64,000 nt of DNA from CADEEN01 sp963751775. GTDB taxonomy: Bacteria; Pseudomonadota; Gammaproteobacteria; Burkholderiales; Burkholderiaceae_C. Both the position numbers and the translations under genes were made by a program. The DNA lies in the NCBI GenBank assembly GCA_963751775.1, contig CAVVVW010000008.1, positions 653,923 to 717,922 on the forward strand, given 5' to 3'. This document shows positions 54,633 through 62,145 of the stretch, one piece after another. The notes under the pieces were generated by a model. That model made no database searches. It was not told where the DNA came from and saw only the letters and a list, made by a program, of their open reading frames with translations. Positions within the stretch are counted from its first letter, which is position 1. The number at the start of each line of letters is the position of its first letter.

Positions 54633-55658
54633 ATGTCCGCCTACCTGTCGATCGAGTCGCTCAGCGTTTCGTACGGCGCCACGCCGGTGCTCGACAACGT
54701 CAGCCTGACGCTGCAGCGCGGCGAGATGGTCGCGCTGCTGGGCAGCTCGGGCTGCGGCAAGACCACGCTGTTGCGCGCGATCGCCGGCTTCGTCGCGCCC
54801 AGCGCGGGCCGCATCGTCGTCGACGGCCGCGACATCACCGGCCTGCCGCCCGAGGCGCGGCAGACGGCGATGATGTTCCAGTCGTATGCCCTGTGGCCGC
54901 ACATGAACGTGGCGGCCAACATCGGCTACGGCCTGCGCATGCGCGGCGTGGCGCGGGCGCAGATCGCGGCCCGCGTCGAGAGCCTGCTCACGCTGCTGCA
55001 GCTCGAAGGCTTCGGCGCGCGCGAGGTGAGCGCGTTGTCGGGCGGCCAGCGCCAACGCGTGGCGATGGGCCGCGCGCTGGCCGTCGACCCGCTGCTGCTG
55101 CTGCTCGACGAGCCGATGTCCAACCTCGATTACAAGGTCCGGCTCGACCTGCGCCACGAACTGCGCGCCCTGCAGCGGCGCGTGGGCATCACCGCGATCT
55201 ACGTCACCCACGACCGCGAGGAAGCCCTGACGCTGGCCGACCGCATCGCCGTCATCGACGCCGGCCGCGTGGTGCAGTACGGCACGCCCGAAGACATCTT
55301 CCACCACCCGGCGAGCCCCTTCGTCGCCGGCTTCATGGGCGCCGACAACGCCGTCGACGTGGTCCACGACGGCGGCGCGGTGCGGCTGGCCGACGAGGCC
55401 ACGCCGGCCGCGGCGCGCACGCGCGCGCACTTTCGCGGCGACCGCGCGCGGCTGGCCGGCGCCGCCGACGCGGCCGCGCTGTCGATGGACGGCACCATTG
55501 AGCAGGCCTCGTATCTGGGGCATGGCTTTCGCTACCGCATCCGCGTCGGCCGACGGCAGATCTGGGTCGACGACGCGGCCGCGGTGGCCGAAGGCAGTCG
55601 CACCCATGTCATCGTGCCGCGCGATGCTTTGTTGTTGTTCCCCGCAGCCCAACCGTGA
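54633..55658 (+). CDS. ABC transporter ATP-binding protein (PotA/FbpC-like)
   Basis: A 341-residue importer ATPase. Walker A is LLGSSGCGKTTLLRAIAG, the Q-loop MMFQSYALWPHM, the signature VSALSGGQRQRVAMGRALA and Walker B LLLLLDEPMSNLDYKVR, with the switch His in YVTHDREEAL. A C-terminal TOBE-like domain (about 240-341) is typical of the spermidine/putrescine and iron groups. It is followed by a binding protein and two permeases; the ATG at 54633 is preceded by GGAGG-like sequence. Confidence 0.9.
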   Translation: MSAYLSIESLSVSYGATPVLDNVSLTLQRGEMVALLGSSGCGKTTLLRAIAGFVAPSAGRIVVDGRDITGLPPEARQTAMMFQSYALWPHMNVAANIGYGLRMRGVARAQIAARVESLLTLLQLEGFGAREVSALSGGQRQRVAMGRALAVDPLLLLLDEPMSNLDYKVRLDLRHELRALQRRVGITAIYVTHDREEALTLADRIAVIDAGRVVQYGTPEDIFHHPASPFVAGFMGADNAVDVVHDGGAVRLADEATPAAARTRAHFRGDRARLAGAADAAALSMDGTIEQASYLGHGFRYRIRVGRRQIWVDDAAAVAEGSRTHVIVPRDALLLFPAAQP

Positions 55659-55675
55659 AGACAAGGAGAGTTCAC

Positions 55676-56839
55676 ATGAGACCCGACCCGTTCGTTCGAC
55701 TGACCCGCTTGACGCTACTCGCTGCCCCGCTGCTGGCTGCGGCGCTGGCCGTTCCGGCCGCCGCGCAGACGCTCAACGTGGCCACGGCGGGCGACCAGAA
55801 CATGGTCGACTACGTCAACAACTTCCTGGGGCCCCGCTTCGAGAAGCTCAACCCCGGCGTGTCGGTCAAGGCGGTGGGCACCGGCCCCGGTGATGCCGGT
55901 TCGCAGAAGATCTATGAAAAGCTCTCGGCACAGTCCAAAGCCGGCAACGCGGCCTGGGACATCGACGTGGCCGTGATCCACCAGCGCGGCGCGGCGACGA
56001 TGGTCAAGGAGAGCCTGCTCGCGCCGTACCGCAACCAGATCGCCGCCGGCAAGCTGGTCACGCGCGACACCGCGACCAACGCGCTCGGCACCAACGTCGA
56101 CGGCTTCGTGATCCCGATGTTCCACAGCCAGATCGCGCTGGCCTACAACCCCGACCTGGTCAAGTCGCCGCCGAAGAACTTCACCGAGATCGAAGCCTGG
56201 GTGCGGGCCAACCCGAAGCAGTTCGGCTACAACGGCGTCAAGGGCGGCATGTCGGGCGTCGGTTTCGTGATGGGCTATGTCTCGGCCAACAGCGGCCTGG
56301 GCAAGACGCTCGAGGAAGGGCCCTACGACGCCAGCAAGAAGGCGGCGATCGACAAATCGCTGGCCGGGTTGAAGGAGTTCAACAAGTACATCGTGCTGAC
56401 CCCCGGCAACGCCGGCACGCTGGACATGCTCAACCGTGGCGAGATCACGATGGGTCCGGTCTGGGTCGACATGTTCTACACCTGGCAGGCCGACGGCAAG
56501 CTGAGCCCGAAGCTGAAGCTCGAATTGCCCGCGCCGGGCCTGCCCGGCCAGCCGATGTACTACGTGGTGCCGGCCAAGGCGGCCAACGCGGCCATCGCGC
56601 GCAAGTTCATCGAGTTCGCGGCCAGCCCCGAGATCCAGGCCGAAGGCATCGTCAAGCAGTTCAACTGGTACCCCGGCATCGACGCCCAGCATGTGCGCGC
56701 CAAGCTCGACGCCAAGAGCTGGGACAAGCTGTTCACCGACATCAAGCCCGAAACGCTGCAGACCTACGGCCGGCCGTTCCCGTTGTCGGATTACTTCACC
56801 GACATCCTCGAAGGCTATGAGCGCGTCGTCCTGAAATGA
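55676..56839 (+). CDS. ABC transporter periplasmic solute-binding protein
   Basis: A family 1-type extracellular solute-binding protein, 387 residues. The signal peptide covers about residues 1-31 (LTLLAAPLLAAALAVPAAAQ). The mature part has WDIDVAVIHQRGAATMVKES, FVIPMFHSQIALAYNPDLV and ITMGPVWVDMFYTW. AAGGAGA lies seven bases before the ATG at 55676; an upstream GTG at 55655 is rejected. The ligand is unclear: homology is closest in style to YnjB/thiamine/polyamine binders, but I cannot decide. Confidence 0.87.
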   Translation: MRPDPFVRLTRLTLLAAPLLAAALAVPAAAQTLNVATAGDQNMVDYVNNFLGPRFEKLNPGVSVKAVGTGPGDAGSQKIYEKLSAQSKAGNAAWDIDVAVIHQRGAATMVKESLLAPYRNQIAAGKLVTRDTATNALGTNVDGFVIPMFHSQIALAYNPDLVKSPPKNFTEIEAWVRANPKQFGYNGVKGGMSGVGFVMGYVSANSGLGKTLEEGPYDASKKAAIDKSLAGLKEFNKYIVLTPGNAGTLDMLNRGEITMGPVWVDMFYTWQADGKLSPKLKLELPAPGLPGQPMYYVVPAKAANAAIARKFIEFAASPEIQAEGIVKQFNWYPGIDAQHVRAKLDAKSWDKLFTDIKPETLQTYGRPFPLSDYFTDILEGYERVVLK

Positions 56840-57669
56840 ACCGGCGTTGGGCCGGGCTGCTGCTGATCAGCCCGGCCCTGTTCGTGATCGGCATCTTCTT
56901 CGTGGTGCCGCTGGCGCTGTCGGTGGTCAGCTCGCTGCAGGCCAAGGGCGGCGGCTGGACGCTGGCGCACTTCGAGAAGTCGTTCGAGCTCTACACCACC
57001 GACATGCTGTTCACGGTGGCCATCGTGCTGCTGAGCTCGGCGCTGATCGCGGTGGTGGCGATCGCCATCGCCGGCTACCTGACGCTGGGTGAACACGAGC
57101 GCACGCGCACCCTGCTGCGCTGGCTCTACCGCTGGCCGCTGTTCATCCCGTTCATCGTCACCGGCCAGGTGATGCGCACCTTCCTGGCCAAGAACGGCAT
57201 GCTCAACCACGTGCTGATCGGCGGCGGGCTGATCGAGCCGCTGGCCGCGCAGAGCCTGCTGGACTGGCGCGGCATCGTCGTCGCCTTCGTCTGGAAGCAG
57301 GCGCCGTTCGTCACCCTGCTGCTGGCCGGCGCGATGGCCTCGATCGACGTGCAGCACAGCGAGGCCGCGCGCAACCTCGGCGCGCCGCGCTGGCGCGTGC
57401 TGCTCGAGATCGTGCTGCCGCAGGTGCGCGGCACGCTGCTCGTCGGCGTCGTGCTGTCGTTCGTGACCATGTTGTCGGTGCTGTCGGTGCCGCTGATGAT
57501 CAACCCGAACTCGCCGACCATGATGACGGTCGACGTCGCCTACCGCATCAGCAGCCACGGCGACTACGCGGTGGCCAACGCGTTGTGCCTGGTGTCGCTG
57601 CTGTTCGCCTCGCTCGGCGCCTGGGTCTACCTGCGCCATGCGGTGAAACGGGTGGTCGGCAGCTCATGA
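56836..57669 (+). CDS. ABC transporter permease, first subunit
   Basis: A 277-residue six-helix permease. The ATP-binding-protein contact loop (EAA motif) is EAARNLGAPRWRVLLEIVLP. The start MNRRWAGLLLISPALFVIGI overlaps the binding-protein stop (ATGA), so translation is coupled. It pairs with the next gene to form the membrane channel of the importer. Confidence 0.9.
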   Translation: MNRRWAGLLLISPALFVIGIFFVVPLALSVVSSLQAKGGGWTLAHFEKSFELYTTDMLFTVAIVLLSSALIAVVAIAIAGYLTLGEHERTRTLLRWLYRWPLFIPFIVTGQVMRTFLAKNGMLNHVLIGGGLIEPLAAQSLLDWRGIVVAFVWKQAPFVTLLLAGAMASIDVQHSEAARNLGAPRWRVLLEIVLPQVRGTLLVGVVLSFVTMLSVLSVPLMINPNSPTMMTVDVAYRISSHGDYAVANALCLVSLLFASLGAWVYLRHAVKRVVGSS

Positions 57670-58498
57670 GCGGCATGGCGGGTCATTGGGCGCGGCGCTG
57701 GTCGCGCCATGCGCTGCGCGCCGGCCTGATCGGCCTGCTCGCCTTCGTCATCTTCGGCCCGCTGGCCAACCTGCTGCTGTGGGCCTTTGCCGAGCGCTGG
57801 TATTACCCGGGCAAGTTGCCGCAGGAGTTCGGCCTGAAATTCTGGCTGCAGGTGTTTGCACCGCGCGGCAACGCCGTGCAGTCGCTGATCACCAGCGTCT
57901 GGATCGCGCTGCTGACGGTGGCCTTCTGCCTGGCCGTGGCCGTGCCCGCGGGCTATGCGCTGGCGCGGCTGAAGCTGCCGTGGCGCGGTTTCATTCTGCT
58001 GCTGTTCCTGCTGCCGCAGGCGATTCCCAACCTGCCGATCTACGTCAACATCGCGCGCATGTTCTACGAGGTGGGCCTGAACGGCACCGTCTTCGGCGTC
58101 GTGCTGGTGCACGCCTCGCACGGGCTGGTGCTGGCGGTGTGGATCGCCAGCGCGGCGTTCGCCGCGGTCGACGAGTCGCTCGAACACGCGGCGCGCAACC
58201 TCGGCGCCGGCCCGTGGCAGAGCTTTTCCACCATCACCCTGCCGCTGGCCGCACCGGGCCTGATCGCCAGCGCGATCTTCGTCTTCCTCGAGTCGCTCGA
58301 CGAATTCACCGGCACCTACTTCGTCGGCGTGCCCGACGTGATCACGCTGCCGCTGCTGATGTTCAACGCCAGCATGGGCGGCAACTACCAGATCGCGTCG
58401 ATCACCGCGTTGCTGCTGCTGATCCCGTCGATCGGCTTCATGCTGCTGGTCGAGCGTTTCCTGAAGGCCGATGTGCTGGCGATGGTCGGGACGCGTGA
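57666..58498 (+). CDS. ABC transporter permease, second subunit (3' end frameshifted)
   Basis: A six-helix permease. It starts MSGMAGHWARRWSRHALRAG, overlapping the first permease (ATGA). The EAA-like loop is EHAARNLGAGPWQSFSTITL, and FVFLESLDEFTGTYFVGVPD follows. The family end LVERFLKADVLAMVG is reached at 58487. One base appears to be missing just after, because the TGA at 58496-58498 is in another frame. As written, the frame runs to 58859 antisense to the response regulator. I give the expected end. Confidence 0.85.
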
Positions 58499-58531
58499 GC
58501 GTCGTCCGCGAGTCGAACCTGCGCGCGCGCG

Positions 58532-59271
58532 TCAGTCTTCGGGCACGAACATGTATCCCCCGTTGCGCACCGTGCGGATGCATCGCGGATCACCCGAAGG
58601 ATCGGGCTCGACCTTGCGGCGCAGCCTGCCGATGCGGATGTCGATCGAACGGTCGAAGGGCTCCCATTCGCGATTTCGCGTGTGCATCAGCAACTGGTCG
58701 CGCGACAACACATGGTTCGGGTGGGCGAGAAAGACGCGGATCAGCTCGTACTCCATTTCGTCATCGCCACCTCCTCGCCACCGGCCGAGAGGTCGAACAG
58801 CCGGCGTGAGTCGAGCACGACCTCGCAGCGGCCGAAGCGCCGCCGATCCGGCCCCTTGACCTCGCCCGGCACGCCACTCGGGGCGGCCCCGGGCGGGCGC
58901 GCCTGCATCCGGCGCAGCACGCTCCTGACCCGCGCAAGCAACTCGCGTGGGTCGAAAGGCTTGGCGATGTAGTCGTCGGCACCGATCTCCAGGCCCACGA
59001 TGCGGTCGACGATGTCGCCGGAGGCCGTGACCATCACGATGCCCACGTCCACGCGCTCGCGCAACTGGCGCGCCAGCGTCAGGCCATCCTCGCCGGGCAG
59101 GCGCAGGTCGAGCAGCACGAGGTCGGGCAGTTCGCGCTCGATCTCGGCGCGCATCGCCGCGCCATCGGCGACGGCGCGCACGGCGAAGCCCTGGTCCCCC
59201 AGGTATTCGAGCAGCAGGGCACGAACGCCAGGGTCGTCGTCGACGACAAGCAGGCTGGTCTTGAGCGTCAT
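58532..59271 (-). CDS. OmpR-family response regulator (one frameshift)
   Basis: A receiver domain (MTLKTSLLVVDDDPGVRALL, phospho-Asp55 in LVLLDLRLPGEDG, Lys in YIAKPF) is joined to a winged-helix output domain (FLAHPNHVLSRDQLLMHTRN, SIDIRIGRLRRKVEPDPSGD). One A seems missing in the AAA at 58756-58758 (T run on the plus strand); repair reads AMTKMEYELIRVF. No kinase gene is adjacent; a hybrid kinase lies 3 kb away on the same strand with other genes between. The regulator's target is unknown. Confidence 0.87.
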
Positions 59272-59552
59272 GGCGGCAATTCTGCCGCTCCGCCCGCGCA
59301 ACTGGAAGGCGTGAATACAAAGCGGAAACAAACCCGCCCGCTGACGGCAAGGCGTCCACGACGACGCCGCGTGGACAGGCGCGCCTGACAGCCAGCAGCG
59401 TGCAACCGAGCCGTCGCGTGGCGCGCCTCGCCTGGATACACGACGACAACACGCCGACGTGCGCCGAGGCGCGCCCGATACCAGCGCCTCGCACAGTGCC
59501 GCACATGCCCTGCAGCACGGTGCCGCGGGGCAAGAACCGAGAGGACGACACC

Positions 59553-60543
59553 ATGCAAACCCAGACTGCCAGCCCGACCACGAGGCAACGCTATGCCAAG
59601 GTCATCGAGGCCTCCAAGCGCGTGCGCTGGGACATCGACCGCGACGTGATCCGCGGCCGCCGCTTCGACTTCGCCAAGAAGTTCCTGCCCGACGGCCTGT
59701 CGCTGGTCGACGAGCTGCCGTTCCTGAACGCCGGCCGAGCAGCGCCTGCTCGAGCCAGGTCCAGGGCCGCACCTACGCCAACATGTTCGGGCTGGTCGAG
59801 CGCTTCATCGCCGCCAAGGTGCTCGAGGTCGGCCGCGACCACGCGCTCGGCGACCAGGTCGCGCTCGAGGCGCTGGTGCGCTTCACCGACGAGGAGCTCA
59901 AGCACCAGGAGCTGTTCCGCCGCCTCGAGGCGATGATGGCCGCGCGACATGCCGGCCGGCTACGCGTTCGACCGCCGAGCCCAACGCGGTCGCGCACGCC
60001 GTGCTGCGCAAGGCCACCTGGGCGGTGCTCGCGCTGACGCTGCGACATCGAGCTCTTCACGCAGGCGCACTACCGCGCCAGCATCGAGCCCGACGCCGAC
60101 CTCTCGCGCGCTGTGGAAGGACGTGTTCCTGTTCCACTGGAAGGAGGAGTCGCAGCACGCGATCCTCGACGAGCTCGAGTGGCGGCGCGAGGACGCGACG
60201 CTCGGCGCCGCCGAGCGCGACGCCGGCGGTCGACGACCTGATCGCGCTCGTCGGCGCCGTCGACGGCATCCTGCAGGCGCAGGCGCAGGCCGACGCGCGA
60301 CTACTTCGTGCGCCATCGTCGGCCGCACGTTCAGCGACGCCGCAGCGCGAGCAGGTGCACGCGACGTTGCTCAAGGCCTACCGCTGGCAGTACATCGTCT
60401 CCGGCGTCATGGAACCGCGCTTCCGCAAGGTGCTGTTCGGCCTGGTCGACGAGACCCAGGCGGCACGCATCCAGGCCGCGCTGGCGCCGCTGACCTACGC
60501 CGTGCCCAGCCAGCCGGAAATGCCGCTGCCGATGGCGGCGTGA
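59553..60543 (+). CDS. Ferritin-like diiron protein (many frameshifts)
   Basis: It starts MQTQTASPTTRQRYAKVIEA with GAGAGGA upstream. Reading across frames gives VRWDIDRDVIRGRRFDFAKK, YANMFGLVERFIAAKVLEV, TDEELKHQELFRRLEAMMA, a FHWKEESQHAILDELEW segment and YIVSGVMEPRFRKVLFGL. Two Glu-x2-His motifs (EELKH, EESQH) fit a diiron four-helix ferritin-like fold of about 325 residues. At least eight indels occur between about 59738 and 60350. The function is unknown; AurF-type oxygenases are one relative to test. Confidence 0.6.
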
Positions 60544-60594
60544 ACCGCGCGCGCCGCCTGTCCGGCGGCGCGCCCTATCGAGCAAAGGACAAGC

Positions 60595-60769
60595 CATGAC
60601 GGACTACCTCATCGTCGCCCCGGCGCTGGTATGATTTGCGCCTGGACCGGGTGCGTCGCGGCGAGCACGTCGACGCCTGGCGCGATCGGCCGCCGAGCGG
60701 CGCCTGGCGGCCACGCGCCGCATGCTCGAGTCGCTGAGCGACGCCACGCTGCGCGACATCGGGTTCTGA
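60595..60769 (+). CDS. DUF1127-type small protein (frameshifted)
   Basis: A short gene beginning ATGACGGACTACC and ending at TGA 60767-60769. The last 16 residues read RMLESLSDATLRDIGF, the typical DUF1127/YjiS C-terminus (L-x-x-L-S-D-x-x-L-x-D-I-G). The upstream part contains Trp/Arg residues in two frames, so at least one indel is present. Its small size and the sequence damage make the start uncertain. Confidence 0.5.
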
Positions 60770-60863
60770 CGCGGCGAGTCGGGCTCGTTCGCGTCCGAGG
60801 TGCATGGGTCTGGTCGAGCGCACGCGCTGCGCGCCTGATCGGCTCCGCGCGGCTGCCTGCGCC

Positions 60864-62070
60864 ATGAACGCCGCCGCCTGGCGGGTCACGCGGTCGCTGC
60901 ATTGCTGATGGCGATCTGCCAGCGGGCTGCGCTCGGCGCAGGGCCTGTTCGTGTCGCCACTGAACGGCAGCACGGGGCTCGGACTGGCCTCGCTCAGCCT
61001 CGTCTTGCGCTGTCGGACAGCTGACGCGGGCTTCTCCCAGCCGGCGCTCGGCGCGCTGGCCGATCGGGTGGGTGCGGCCCGCGTGATCGTCGTCGCGGCA
61101 TCGCGCTCGCGCTTGCGACGGCGGTCGTTGCGCTCGAGCCGGCGCCGATCGCCGTGGCGCTGGCGCTGGTTGCTGCCTCGGTCGCAGCCGGTACGCTGGG
61201 CCGAGCCGCGCTGCTGCTCGGCGAAGTCAATCGCCGCGTCGACGCCTGCGCGCGCGGCTTCGCGGCCGGCCTGGTCGGTGCCGGTGTGCCGCTCGGACAG
61301 CTGCGTGCTCGGCCCGGGCACGCAGCTGGTGATCGAACGCTTCGGCTGGCGCGGCGCTGCTCGCAACTGCGTGGTCGGCTTGCTGCGCGCTGCCGCTGGC
61401 CCGCTGCTGCATCGCCCGGCGCGCAGCCTGCCGCGCCGACCGAGCGGCCCCGTCGCAACCGATTGCCGACGTGCTGCGCGACCGGCGGTTCTGGCTCGTC
61501 GCGGGCAGCTTCGTGCCTGCGGCTTCCACGTCGCCTTCCTCGCCGTGCACATGCCCGGCGTGATCGAGCGCTGCGGGTTGCCCGCGTCGGTGGCCGGACC
61601 TGGATCGCGGTCGCCGCGGCGGCCAACATCGCCGGCAGCCTGGCGATCGGCCATGCGCTGCGAAGCCACGACGGCGCCCGGCTGCTGGTGGCGATCTATC
61701 TGCTGCGCGCATCGCCATCGTGGCGCCTGCTGCTGCTGCCGCCGTCGGTCGAGGTGATGCTTGGCTTCGCACTCGTGATGGGCGTGAGCCACATGGCGAC
61801 GCTGCCGCCGACCGCGCGACTGGTGGCGCGCAGCATGGCGTGGAGCGCCTGGCGAGTCTGCTCGGCTCGTGATGCTGGTGCATCAGCTCGGCAGCTTCGC
61901 CGGCGTCTGGTTCGGCGGCTCGGCGGCGCAGGCCACGCGGCAGCGACCGCCTGCTGTGGCTGGTCGACATCGGCCTGGCGCTCGGCGCCGCGACGCTGGT
62001 CTGGCGCTGCGTGCGCGCCGCGACCGGCGCACGGTGGCCCGGATCGGCGCGCCGTGCCGCCCAGGGCTGA
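60864..62070 (+). CDS. MFS transporter (many frameshifts)
   Basis: Pieces in three frames add up to a major facilitator protein: a GLFVSPLNGSTGLGLASLSL segment, GFSQPALGALADRVGAARVI (loop 2-3 motif), LGPGTQLVIERFGWRGA, FHVAFLAVHMPGVIERCGLP, AAAANIAGSLAIGHALRSHD, VMGVSHMATLPPTARLVA and LVMLVHQLGSFAGVWFGGSA. It resembles the OFA/YbfB-like MFS branch. Indels occur near 60922, 61007, 61030, 61096, 61302 and beyond. Start and stop are estimates from the flanking frames. Confidence 0.6.
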
Positions 62071-62145
62071 GCGGCGGCTGGCGATCGGGCGCCCACCCGC
62101 CGCCCCGCGGGCGCGGCGCGGCGGCCAGACCGAGCGTGCCGGCCG

